A DNA stretch of 64,000 nucleotides, taken from NCBI GenBank assembly GCA_037447655.1, contig JBBHKE010000421.1, forward strand, positions 1 through 64,000, in the 5' to 3' direction. Both the position numbers and the translations under genes were made by a program. Below, piece after piece: positions 35,401-46,718 of the stretch. Each line of letters opens with the position of its first letter. Position 1 is the first letter of the stretch. Origin of the DNA: Zygnema cylindricum. Lineage: Eukaryota > Streptophyta > Zygnematophyceae > Zygnematales > Zygnemataceae. The notes under the pieces are model-generated. The model was not told where the DNA came from. It saw nothing but the letters and a program-made list of their open reading frames with translations, and made no database searches.

Positions 35401-37080
35401 AAAAACTGTTTTTGCTATTTTTTGGTAATTTTCAACTGAGGATTGCTCTTAGGTGTATATGAAGAATTATCTGAAATTTTGCATGTGTGTTCCTATTTGT
35501 ATTGGCAATATTGTGACAAATTTTCATACCTATTTTACGTCTGATTTTCTTGGGACTTCATTGTGAAGTTGGTCAGATTTATCAAAGTTCTGGCAAACCG
35601 TTTTTCTGCAACTTTGAGTGAGTGGTGTGATAACTCTGTTTTGTATTTTTATTTGATATTTTGTGGAAATACTAAGTGGCCTAGAAAATATATGTTTCTG
35701 AAGTTTCTGCCTGTTTTGGTTATTCTGTATAATTCTGAGTGGACTCAAAGTAGGCTGTTTTTGGGGTAGTCTATGGTGCTTCCGAGGGTTAATCCATGGC
35801 TGAAAATGGCTATGGACAACATCACTTAATGTCCGATTTAATCTCTCGGCTACACCGTTTTGGTCTAGATTCTTTGTGACAGTCTTTTGGTGTTGATCCC
35901 TATCCTCTTTCAAAAAATCCTCAAACTGATTAGAAGTGTATTCCCCCCCATTATCACTCTTCACTCTCTTTATAACTATCTCATGGAGCTTCTCACACCA
36001 TGCTTTATACTCTTTAAAATAAACCGGTGCTTCAGATTTATTTTTCAAAAAATAGACTCTAGAATATCTAGACTAGTCATCAGTAATAGTAAGCATAAAT
36101 CTCTTCCCTCTAACTAATGGCACTTTGGCCAGTATCCATATGTCAGTATGAACTAGATCTAAGAATTTTTCTCTTTTATAGGTTGCGGTTTTTGGGAAAG
36201 GTAATCTGTGGACCTTACCTTGAGCACATCCACTACAGTCATCCAAGGTCTCATTATCCCCAAACTGTATTCCCTCAACCACTCCCATCTACTTCATTTC
36301 TTTTAGTCTATATAGATGCACATGCCCCAATCGTTTATGCCAAATCATTAAGAAACTTACACTTGCATAGTAAACTCTCGTCTTTCCATTACTCAAATTC
36401 AGCCTAAACATTCCTTTGCTACCCTTTTCAGCTGTGAAGTATAATTCATCCTCATAGCTAGCGACAAAGACTCCTTTCTTGGTGCTAATATGGAAACCCT
36501 TATCATCAAAAATTAACGTAGAGATTAAGATTTTAGATTTTTATTCAACTGTGGAATGAAAACGGCATCGGTGAAAGTGACTATGGATGTCTTACCTTGA
36601 ACTAAAACTTTCAAATCCATTGATCCCACTAAACTAGTGGTTACTTCTCTCCCATCCCCATACTTTATCTCTAGAGTAGGGATCTTTCTCTTTTTAGGAA
36701 ACATCTGTTTCTCTCTACACATATGCATAGAGGCACTTGAATGAATAATCCTACCATTTTCGGGAGCTTCTTTCACTCCGCCGAAGGTACACTTCTGCTT
36801 TATTGGAATCTCGGGCTCAACTTTCATCTCTCACTCCTTGTTGAGGAAAAGTTCACCATCATCCTCATCGGAATCCTCTACCGTGACTTGTGTTGACACA
36901 AGTGCTTTTTTCTTTCCTCCGGCTGATCCACCAATTTGTCACTCCTTAAGTCTCAGTTGTGTCAATCTAGTACACTCCGCCATGTAATGTCATGGCTTCT
37001 TACAAAACTGACAAAGCCCCTTTGGAGGCCTACATCCGAATCCATCCGGTTTGCAATTCTGTGGTCTTCATTGACCCACC
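32430..37080 (-). pseudogene. Copia element A: degenerate gag-pol
   Basis: Order on the minus strand: gag zinc knuckle near 37015-36975 (CQFCKKP-stop-HYMAEC), a protease region with HSSAS in place of the DSGAS active site (about 36760), GAG-pre-integrase Cys motif CSGCAQGK (about 36240-36210), integrase core (SDNGGEYTS at about 35950, NGVAERLNRT at about 35845) interrupted by a solo LTR at 34741-35821, integrase end and linker (34631-33950), RT (33950-33200, YVDDL), and RNase H pieces (32960-32431). The N-terminal gag, leader and primer site are missing: at about 37085 the gag sequence joins an LTR directly. Many stops and frameshifts are present. The RT has a 27-bp in-frame duplication. Non-functional. 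Confidence 0.85.
34741..35821. mobile_element. Solo LTR (1081 bp) in element A's integrase, TSD TCACT
   Basis: Starts TGTTGG and ends CAACA, with identical 5-bp flanks TCACT at 34736-34740 and 35822-35826. Removing it rejoins the integrase sequence around the Ser-Asp codons after NRT. This is the classic product of LTR-LTR recombination. The LTR family is not otherwise seen in the window. Orientation is unknown. Confidence 0.85.
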
Positions 37081-37084
37081 GAAT

Positions 37085-37882
37085 AGGCAGGCTATGTAGA
37101 GCCTCTAGGATAATTTATGCCCCTTCTCTTTTTCCAATGATTAAGTGCCGCCCTCGCACATAAGTATTCTGACTACCCTCACCATTGTGAGAACCCGACT
37201 CCCCTGAGCCAAATGTAAAAAGAATCACTAAACTTGCTCCCTTGAGCAGTAAGTTATGTCTGGTCAAAAATGACCTTTATCGTTACAAGCTCTCTTAAAG
37301 AGAGGTACCTAAATTTCAATAAGTCATAGTCTGCCTACTCACGGCCACCTACCACTAAACCCTAGTCCAATAGGAACACTATATAGTACAAGAAGGTACA
37401 CTGGCCGATGTACTTATTGTACGGCCATTGTACGACATGGCCTTCGGGGTGACGCCTGTCAAATCAAGAGCAATGGTTTCCCTCCCATCTTCTCCAGTAT
37501 CGAATAATGTGGCGCCATGTGTTATCACGTGACGCTATCTCGAAAGGCCACCAAAAGCCCATTCCGGGTGGCGGCTGCAAAGACGACCGTTCTATCAAAT
37601 ATATTTACACGGTTTGGATTCGCGTCCGTGCATGAATTGTTTCATATAGGCCTCGTCGTCAGTTTGGTGTGAATTAGCCGTTGCGTCAATGTCTATATAA
37701 TTGTCAAACCTAGCGAGGTAAAGTTGCATTGACGACTTAATGGTTAAGGCATCCGGCTAATGAATTCGTAGGTGGTAGGTTCAAATCAAACCTATGACTT
37801 TATTTTGGTAAAATGCCCTTTACTTCAATCTGCCACTTTCTAAAGAAGGCGGCAGCCATGGCGTGTCTTTAATCCTCTCTCA
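37085..37882 (-). mobile_element. Copia LTR between B and A (distal part; proximal part at 43760-43822)
   Basis: This is the bulk of an LTR that begins (minus) TGTTGAAAAGAGG at 43822 and is split by element H. The joined LTR is about 860 bp. It carries an antisense tRNA-like cassette (37731-37795) and the hairpin module (37177-37248). Its U5 end runs directly into the gag of element A without a primer site, so a deletion removed the junction. The same LTR sequence continues at 62050-62937 on the plus strand and at 45690-45989. Confidence 0.75.
37731..37795 (+). other. tRNA-like cassette antisense to the LTR (A-box and B-box resemblance)
   Basis: ATGGTTAAGGCATCCGG is followed 37 bp later by GGTTCAAATCAAACC. 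These resemble the internal Pol III A box (TGGTTAAGG as in Ser/Leu tRNAs) and B box (GGTTCRANTCC). It is not a full tRNA cloverleaf: the acceptor and T stems do not pair properly. Related cassettes lie at 45790-45855 (+) and 62195-62258 (-), and looser ones at 53695-53772, 59098-59176, about 46905-46990 (-) and 32186-32275, always antisense to the LTR. Confidence 0.5.
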
Positions 37883-38574
37883 TGGTGTTCTATGACCAGC
37901 GGTACAGGTGAAGCTGCAGCTTAGTTGTAGAAGTAGACATGATTATAACAGAAGCTTAACAAGAATCCTATCAAATACTAGTTTTACGCTCAATACAAAG
38001 TTTGACCTACAGATCCAAATTATACCAAATTAAGCAAACAACTAGATCAACATACACACTCTTAATTCCCAAAATTACAGCAGAATTGGTCTAGTAAACC
38101 ATAAGATATGGAGTCATGAAGTTTCCCAAAAACTGTCCATTTAATTTCCGTATTCCCAAAACTGGAAACAAAAATATTTCTAAGTCCTAAACTTTATACA
38201 TTGAGTAAGTATCTACTGCTCACCAACAAATCAAATGCTAACACCTGAATTGTAGTACTCTACTTCGACAGAACAAAGTACCTAAACTGTACGTCACTGT
38301 ACTCAAGGTAATTCCAAAACCCAATTTGCAACTAGTCGTACCAGCAGAAGTACAATACACTCTATTGTCCTTTTGCTACTGTAACACTATTAAAGGTAGA
38401 TATTACATCTGACTTAGACCAAAAATATTCGAAGTCCTAATCCTCTCCTCATAGCTCTATCTATTGAGGATAAAGTTTTAAAACGAACACTCTCCTAAAA
38501 ATTTAGACTCCGTTATTCACATAGCCCAATAGACTCTTTGCAAAACTGTAATTTTGGTGCAGGTAGAGCTTTAG

Positions 38575-41500
38575 TTAGCATGTTTGCAACCATCTATTTA
38601 TCATGCAAATACCATAATTTAAAGACCTTTGCAAGCACCTTTTCTTGGAAAAGATACAACCTAATATCCATGTGCTTACTCTTAAAATGGTGGCTGGGAT
38701 TGGAGGCGATGGCAATGGCTGCCTAGTTGTCACACCCGATGATTTGAGGTTAGGTCTACATGTACCCAAGTTTTTGCAAGAGTGCCTCTACCCATTGGTG
38801 TTCTTTGAGGGCAAAACTTGTTGCCATATATTCTGATTCCATAGTTAACTAAGTGGTAACCTTCTGAAGTTTACTGCTCTAGCAACAAGTGTCGTTTCCA
38901 ATCTGAAGAACAAATTCGGTTGTTGATTTTCTGCTAGGCATGTCGCCGTAGCTAGCATCGCTATAAGTCTGCAATTTCACTTCTCCTCCTCTTAGAACAA
39001 GTTTGAGGTTTCGAGTTCCTGCCAAGTATCTCAAAACCCTATTTGCAATCCTCTTTGCAGCTTCCCATTCTCGTTTCTTCAGGTTGTGCAAGCTTCTACT
39101 TTGAGCACCAACAACAACGGGTTCTCCAAGCTTCTACTTAGAGAACCAACAGCAGCTCCAATATCAGGCCTCGTGTAATTCAAAAAATATATGAGGCTAC
39201 CAACTACCTGCTTGTATGGTTTAGAAGCCATAAACTCCTGCTCCCTTGACTCTAGACTCTCACTGACTATAATACCATACCCGAGTCAGATCATCTCCCT
39301 CTAACTTCTAGCTGAACTCCATAGGAGTAACACACCTTTTCACTTCCTTCATTTCGATTTTTTTCAACATAATTCCTATAGCCTATAACCTTTTTCTGAG
39401 TCAGCATGATATGTTTTCTGTTTATATCTCTCTCTACTTTTATCCCAAAGATATTCTTGGCGTCACCAAGATCCTTTATCTCAAATCTTGATTTTAAAGC
39501 TTCCTTAATGCGGTTTATTTCTCTTATTGGTTTGCCGAAAAGTAATAGATCATCTACATATACAACAATATAGAGTACTTTATCTTCACCTTGCAGAACA
39601 TACACAGAGTGATTTAAACTAATCTTTTTAAAACCTAGCCCAGTCAGAAATTCAGTTTTAGGTTCCATTGTCTAGGAGCTTGTTTTAGCCCATAGAAGGA
39701 TTTTAACAGTTTGCACACAAATTTCTCCCTTTCTTTCTCTTCATACATTTTTGGTTGCTGTATATAGATAGTTTTTTCTAGTTCTCCACGCAAAAAGGTA
39801 GTTTTGACATCCATCTAATGCACTTCCCTATTCTCAATTGCCGCTACTCTTAACAAAATTTTGATGGTTGGAAATCTTACAACTGGGGAGAAAGTCCCCT
39901 CAAAATCAATTCCTTCCTTCTGGTTGAACCCATTGGCCACTAGTCTGGCCTTATACATTTCAATGGTGCCATCCAGGTTCAACTTTACCTTCAACACCCA
40001 TTTGTAGCCGATGGCTTTTCTGTTTGGAGGAAGACCCACCAACTCCCACGTTTGAGCCTCTATAATAGACTTTATTTCATCATTTGGTGCCTCAATCCAC
40101 TGATTTTTTTCCGATGATGAGAAGGCCTCCCGAATGGTCTGAGGTTCCTCTGAGGCGGTAAAGAATGCAAAGTGCGGTCCTTCTTGCAGACAATTGCTAG
40201 ATCTCCACCCCCCCGGAAATTCTGAGGCTGAGACGGATGGATATCTTGCGTTTCTTCTCTGTCTTGTAACCTGTTATATGTGTTCCGAAAGCGGTACAGC
40301 ATGATCCGACCGATCCGTGAGAGGGACCCGAGGATCTAAAGAAACATGCCCCACAAATGGAGGCTGAGGGACCTTGAAAATAAATTGTCTTCTATGTGTC
40401 GAAAAATAACATATTCATGTGATGGTTCTTCTTTATGTCCATCTGTCATTTTGAAAAGGTCAGTTGATTCTCCTTCATCTTTTATAATTATGTTCTTGGA
40501 TACAACTTATTTATGTTTATCAAGAGCATCACCCTATATTTTTTTGATTTATCATCTTTTCCGATGAGAATACCCGGTAAACCTTTCGGTTCCATTTTCC
40601 AAGTATTTGGTGATGTGTTCAATATAAAATATTTATTACGAAACACTTTAAAGTGACGGACTTGAGGTTTTCGTCTTGTCCAAAGATCAAAAGGTGTATT
40701 ACTAGCTGACTTAGAACCAATCCTATTTTTAATATAAACTGCACAATTAAAGGCCTCAACCCAGAATTTTAGATCTACAGCTTTATTTGATAGTTCTATT
40801 TAACCTCTCCGATACAACATTTTGTTGAGGTGTATATAAGAGTGTTAGCTGACGACTAATGACCTCATCCAGAAGAAGCTTTTCGAATTCTTTGGACATA
40901 TACTCCCCTCGGTTGTCTGGTCTGAGCTCCAATATCGGAGCACCATGTAATTTTTTTTCCCAAGTTTTGTAGTGTTTGAAGTGGCCAAACACTTCACTTT
41001 TCTCTTTCATGAAATATGCTTTAGTGAAACGTGAGAAATCATTAGTAAGTGTGAGCATAAAACTGACTCCCCCGTGGTATAAGAGGAGGGCCTAAAACAT
41101 CAAAATGTATTAGCTGCAACACTTTTTTTGACCTGTGTTCCAACTCCTGAGGAAACAGTAACTTGTGAATTTTACCTAAGTAGCACCCATCACAAAGTTT
41201 AGATAGGTGATATGTGAGTGAAATACCTTCTATTTTGCCTGCGTTTACCATTTTTTTCATTCACATGTCCTAATCTCTTATGCCATAACTCATTTTTCAG
41301 ACATAATACTTGAGTAGAGAACACCATTTTCCTTAGAGTCAACCATACCCAACCGGTACATTTTGCTTTCATCTCTAGTTCTTGTCACTGCTATCTTGCT
41401 TAGCTTGCCAACAAATTGCCTACCCCCTTTAAGGGTGACCTCAAACCTTTGCTCTCAACAAGTGAAGTAGAAAAAAGATTATTTTTATATTTAGGAATAT

Positions 41501-42750
41501 AGAACACATTATAGAGTGTTCTCTCAACCAACTTTCCTCCTACATCTACCACCACAGAAACATCACCCTAAGCAGTTGTCTAGACACTCATTCCACAAGC
41601 ATAATAGATATTCTTTGCAGGTGTAGACTTCAGATTGGTAAAAATCGCCTTGTTCTAGCACATGTGGGCCAATGCCCTCGTGTCTATGATCCATCCTGCC
41701 TCCTTTGGGCCCTATTCTTTGCAGGTGTAGACTTCAGATTGGTAAAAATCGCCTTGTTCTAGCACATGTGGGCCAATGCCCTCGTGTCCATGATCCATCA
41801 TGCCTCCTTTGAGCCCTCCGTTGCTACTGCGATTTCCAAATAGCTCTGATTCATCTTGCTCATTGAAGCTTAAAGACTCATCTTCCTGAGTTATAGAAGA
41901 AGAAAACAAAGAATGGTTTTGTAACTGATTTCCAGAGAAGCCTTGGTTAAACTAACTTTGTTGCCAACCTGGCCTGTATAAACCTGTCTCATTTGCCATT
42001 TTCAGTTTAGGATAGTATCTACATCCATGACCACGTTTTGAACAATAAAAAGATGGTGTAGAACGTTGTCTATTTTGACTGTAGTTGAACTGTTTAAACT
42101 GACCCTAATTCTGATTAAACTGATTTCTTAGATGATTAAATTGTTTCTTCACTGGTTTAATTGACCTCTCTAATCAAAGTTAGTGATAAAAGCCTCCTCT
42201 TGTTTTTCCCAATAAAGAACTCGTGGTGTAGCTTGTTCCTCTAAAATAATATTGATTGCTAACTGAAGTGTCCAGCTAGATTTATCATGCATTTTTTGTT
42301 GTATAGATGCATCTTTCATACAGCTTGGAAGACCTTTAGTGACCAAAGTAGCTTGCTAAAATTCAAGGAAAGTGCCACCAGCACAAGCATGTGCATCAAT
42401 AAGAGCTCAAAAATTGTTAGTGTATTCAACCATAGATCCCTCGAGGATTTATAGTCCCAGATTTTTCCTGCCAACAAAAGTTTCTTCGAACATTCGCCTT
42501 TTCGTAAGGCGCCTTGAGTGACTTCCAAATATCAATTGCCTTTTTCATCTTGATTCGTAACAAAACAAAGTTCTCTGATAGACAGAGCTTGAGAGTGTTT
42601 GAAGCCTAAGAGTTTTTTTTCGCCCATGTCGGATCAGTTTCATCAAGTGATCCATCCAAAACATCTAGTAAACCTGCAGTTTCAAAGTATAACTCGACCA
42701 TATCTGCCCAGTAAGCATACATTTGTCCATTGAAGATAGGGATTCTTGAA
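38575..42750 (-). pseudogene. Element H gag-pol remnant
   Basis: Minus-strand order: gag pieces (42528-42316), protease region (active-site segment reads DTRALAHMC, within a 104-bp tandem duplication at 41611-41818), GAG-pre-integrase CDGCYLGKIHKL (about 41180), integrase core (41058-40783, EFEKLLLDEVI and NVVSERLNRT), RT N-part (40042-39815, NRKAIGYKWVLKVKLN), RT core with YVDDLLLFG and DLGDAKNIFGIK (39668-39291), and RNase H with the SDASYGD motif (39091-38879). Stops and frameshifts separate the pieces. Non-functional. Confidence 0.8.
41611..41818 (-). repeat. 104-bp tandem duplication over the H protease active site
   Basis: TTCTTTGCAGGTGTAGACTT begins at 41611 and again at 41715, and the two 104-bp units are almost identical. 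104 is not a multiple of three, so the duplication breaks the frame. Confidence 0.9.
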
Positions 42751-43839
42751 GACATGCCCAAAACCTGTTGTTATATAACCAGTGGTATAAGTGAAGCTGC
42801 AACAGTAGTTGTAGAAGTACACATGATTATAACAAAAGCTTAACAAGAATCCTATCAAATACCAGTTTTACACTGAACACAAAGTCAGACCCACAAGTCA
42901 AGATTATACCAAATTTATCATACAACTAGATCATTATACACAATGTTGATCCCAAAATTACAGCACATTTGGTTTAGTAAACCATAAGATATGGAGTCTG
43001 CAAGTTTCCGAAAAACTACCCATTAGATTTCCATATTCCCAAAACTGGATACAAAAATATTTCTAAGTCCTAAACTTTATACACAGAGTAAGTATCTATT
43101 GCTCACCAACAAATCAGATGCTAATACCTGGAACTGTAGTACTGTACTTTGACAGGACAACGTACCTAAACTCTACGTCACTCTACTCAAGGTAATTCCA
43201 AATCCCTATTTGCAACTAGCCGTAATCTAAATAGTGAAACACTATTTCATAATGCACTAAACTACAACTAAGTGTGTTTCAGATATTTACAAAATCAAAG
43301 CCGTACAACTAATGTTGTTGTCACTTAGTCATCATTGGTCATGAAAGTCCATTCGATTGTTGTCTTGAAGTACGGAGCACGTGAGTATGTACAATGTGCT
43401 CCGTCAATTATGGTCCCCGCTCGAATCGTGTGCGTCCACTCGATTCGTATCAACGATGTATTCTTGCTTCTTTACATAACATTTTCCAAATGTGTGCTTT
43501 TGATTTCGTCGGTCAGATTTTGAGCATTTGCTCGTTCAATGGTTGACACGTGTGAGTAAGTGTCGGCGCCCTACCGAAATATTTGCACAATCCTTTTGTA
43601 ACGACGCATGTTCTGTAGACGTACAATACACTCTATTGTCTTTTTGTTACTGTAACACTATTAAAGGTAAGTATTACAACTGACTTAGACCAAACTATTC
43701 TAAGTCTTAATCCTCTCTTCACAGCTCTATCTACTGAGGATAAAGTTTTAAAACCAACATCTCTCTTTCTTTAGAGTCTCACTAAAATAGAGAAGTGAAC
43801 TATTAATTACCTCTTTTCAACACTCCCTTTAATTCCTAG

Positions 43840-45690
43840 TCACTTTTCAATTTTAATCCACAACTTTTCCTGCAATATATCAACTTAGGGGAAGGCACTT
43901 ATTTTGTCATAATGTTTACAATCATTTCTTTATCATTTTTGTGAACCAGTTTTATGATTTTATTTTCAACCTTATCTCTAACAAAGCTTAGTCTAATATC
44001 CATATGCTTAGCTTTAAAGTGATGTTTAGGATTAGTTGCAATAAAAATAGCAACTTGATTATCACAAAAAACATTATGATTTCCAGACTTCATGAACCCA
44101 AGTTCTTACAGAAGAGATTTTACCCACATTGATTTTTTGGTGGCAGCAGAAGAAGCCATGTACTTAGCCTCTATAGTGGACTGAGCAACTACTCTTTGTT
44201 GCTTGCTACTCCAACAGCATGCAAAAGATTCCAATTTGCAACACATATCCAATCGTACACTGCCTTAAAGGCGCATTTTTATAATTGGCATCACTCTAAG
44301 AGGTGATGTCAGTGTGCTCCCCTCCCAAATGCAACCACAATTCCCTTGTGCCCACTAGATACCTCATCACCCTTTTGCCTACCTCGCAATCTCTCATTGT
44401 AGGTTCATTTAAACTTTTGTTGAGGACTCCTACAGGTGCAGCTATATCCGATCGTGTACAGTTCATAAAAAAGATTAAACTGCCTACAATCTGTGAATAA
44501 GGGATGTTTTCCACAAATCTTTTTTTTTCCTCATCCATCTCATCATTAATGATCAATATTCCTCCCTCTTCACTCCCCTCAAACACTTTCTTCAAATCCA
44601 TGGGTGTACATCTGTTTTCTTTCTCCATCTGAAAATTTTCTAGCATATTACCGATCGCTTCTTTTTGAGGGAGTCTTATAATTTTATTCCCTCTATCTCT
44701 CTCTATCTGAATTCCCAAAATAAACTTTGCTTCGCCAAGATCTTTCATCTCAAAACGACTTCTAAGATCCCGTTTTAGTTTGTTAATCTTATCTAAGGAC
44801 TTGCTTAAGACTAACAAATCATCCATATAAATAGTAATAAATATCACTCCATTTTCATCCTCAAATAAATATAAGGAGTAATCTGAAATAATTCTAATAT
44901 ACCCCAAACGGGTCAGAAATTCGTCCAGCTTTATATTCCACTGTCAAGGGGCTTGCTTAAGCCCATAGAGTGATTTTATTAGTTTGCATACGTTGCTTTC
45001 TTCCCCACTTTCCACAAATCCTTCCAGTTACCTTATGTAAATTTATTATTCCAACTCTCTCTGTAAGAAGGCGGTTTAATATCCATCTAGTGTATTTCCA
45101 TATCCTCTTTTGCAGCTAAACTTAAGAGGATTTTGACAGAAGGAAATGTGACTACATGTGCGAAGGTTTCTTCATAGTCTATTCCTTCACTCTGAGTATA
45201 ACCTTTAACAAAAACCTAGCTTTGTATCTTTCAATGGTATTATCTAGGTTTAGTTTAAGCTTAAAAACCCACCTACATCGAATCACTTTTCGGTTCGGTG
45301 GACCATCTACCAACTCCCATGTATTGGCTTCCATAATGGTGGCCATTTCTTCATTGAGGGCAGTGATCCACCGTCTACTTTTTAAGATATTTATGGCCTC
45401 TAAGTATGTTTGTGGTTCATCTTGGTGATATATCTTTGTGAGTTAGTTATTTACTTGTCTTTCTTGAAGTCGTTTACTACTTCGTCTTCCTCCTTCAAAA
45501 TCCGAAGCTGGTATGGAAGGCATCCTCGGGTTTTGTTTAAGAAGATTTTCAGTTCCCCTTCCTTCCAATTCCGAAATGTGATCAAGTTCCTCGTCTGTTT
45601 CCACTTCGTATTGTGACGTTACCTTGGATTTTGTCTTTTTCTCCTTTTGCAGATTTTTCCTTCTGCGCGTCTTCTTTTCCCGTACGTGCA
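43840..45690 (-). pseudogene. Copia element B: pol remnant (linker, RT, RNase H)
   Basis: Minus-strand order: linker with SDFEGGRRSSKRLQERQVNN (about 45510-45450), RT N-part in broken frames, RT core 44907-44296 with the catalytic YMDDLLVLS motif and KDLGEAKFILGIQIERD, then RNase H pieces to 43899 (KHHFKAKHMDIRLSFVRDK). The polypurine tract TTAAAGGGAG precedes the 3' LTR at 43822. Upstream, pol is fused directly to a truncated LTR at about 45690. Gag, protease and integrase are therefore deleted. Confidence 0.85.
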
Positions 45691-45989
45691 TGAATTGTTT
45701 CATATGCGCCTCGTCGTTAGTTTGGTGTTAATTAGCCGTCATGTCAATGTTTATATACTTCTCAAACTTCGCAAGGCATAGGTGCATTGACAACTTCACG
45801 GTTAAGGAGTCCGGCTATATGTAGACCGGAGGTCGCAGGTTCAAATCAAGCCTAAAACTCGATTTTGGTAAAATGCCCTTTACTTCAATCTGCCACCTTC
45901 TAAATAAGGCGGCAGCCATGGCGTGTCTTTGATCCTTTTAGAGTCTAACTGAAAAAGAGAAGTGAACTATTAATTACCTCTTTTTAACA
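45690..45989 (-). mobile_element. Truncated copia LTR fused to element B pol
   Basis: On the minus strand it starts TGTTAAAAAGAGGTAATTAA after GAGAGGGAATT. It runs through U3, including an antisense tRNA-like cassette (45790-45855), then stops at about 45690 where pol linker sequence begins. The R-U5 half with the hairpin module is missing. Close relative of the LTR at 37085-37882. Confidence 0.75.
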
Positions 45990-46009
45990 AATTCCCTCTC
46001 CCTCCTCCA

Positions 46010-46700
46010 CCAAAGTTTCCATAAGGTTTCTTGGAATCCTCATTCCTTCAATCACTTTCGACAGCCAAGGCTTAAACACTTTTTCCTCCTCTCTGGATCT
46101 CAATGGTGTTTTCCTGAACTAAAATCTTCCCAACAGCGGAGTTTCAAATCCATCGATGATTTGGCAAATCCTTAACCCAGTTAGCGATGTTCTCATAATC
46201 ATCCGGCAGTTTTATTAGCAAAGTATTCACCTTTTCTTTTTTGGTCTCTTGTTTTCTAGCATTCTCCAACTCCATAAATTATCCGGACAAGTCATTTCAA
46301 AAGTCGAGCATTTTTCCTCCTTTGTAAACATATGCTTCCACCTTCTGATCAGCCAGCTTCAGCTGCTGAATCATACCACTCTTGTAAATATTTACAAGAG
46401 CCTCCCATAGATCGTCCGCCTTGTCCACATTTAGGTGAGGGGTAGCAACTGCTTGAGTAAGACGCCCGAGAACAAAATGAGTTGCCACTTTGTTGTTGAA
46501 ATCCCAAATTTCAGAATCATTTGCCTCGTATTTGGAACAGCCCCTACCGATAGCAATCTAGTAGCTAACGGTGTGAGTTCCTCTTTCTCCTTCTCTTTGC
46601 CTTTGTCCAAGACGATGTTGTCTCCGTCATCTTCTACCTTCTCTGCCTCCATAACTCCTCCTGAGAATCGGGCTCCTCCAAATCTTGGTGGAACTCCCAC
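46010..46700 (-). pseudogene. Copia gag fragment
   Basis: Minus-strand gag resembling element D's gag: KGKEKEKEELTPLATR (about 46610), HFVLGRLTQAVATPHLNVDK (about 46480-46420) and ADQKVEAYVYKGGKMLDF (about 46350-46297). At least one frameshift is present. It lies upstream of the truncated LTR at 45690-45989 and is cut at about 46718 by the start of the plus-strand LTR of element G. Confidence 0.75.
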
Positions 46701-46718
46701 ATTTACGGATGGCCACCG

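Larger units (their letters stand above)
37883..43759 (-). mobile_element. Copia element H, inserted in another copia LTR
   Basis: LTRs at 37883-38489 (607 bp) and 42766-43759 (994 bp) are direct repeats, beginning TGTTSGTTTTAAAAC on the minus strand. The flanks TCTCA (37878-37882) and TCTCT (43760-43764) look like a 5-bp target duplication with one mismatch. The primer site at 42754-42765 (GGTTTTGGGCAT, 9 of 12) is a degenerate anticodon-type site. H differs from the A/B/D lineage: its LTRs lack the hairpin module and the tRNA-like cassette. The upstream LTR holds a 396-bp block (43225-43620) absent from the other. Confidence 0.8.

Noticed and set aside
37731-37795. Genuine tRNA gene.
   Set aside because: A-box and B-box resemblance only; no acceptor stem or proper T stem, and copies vary with the LTRs.
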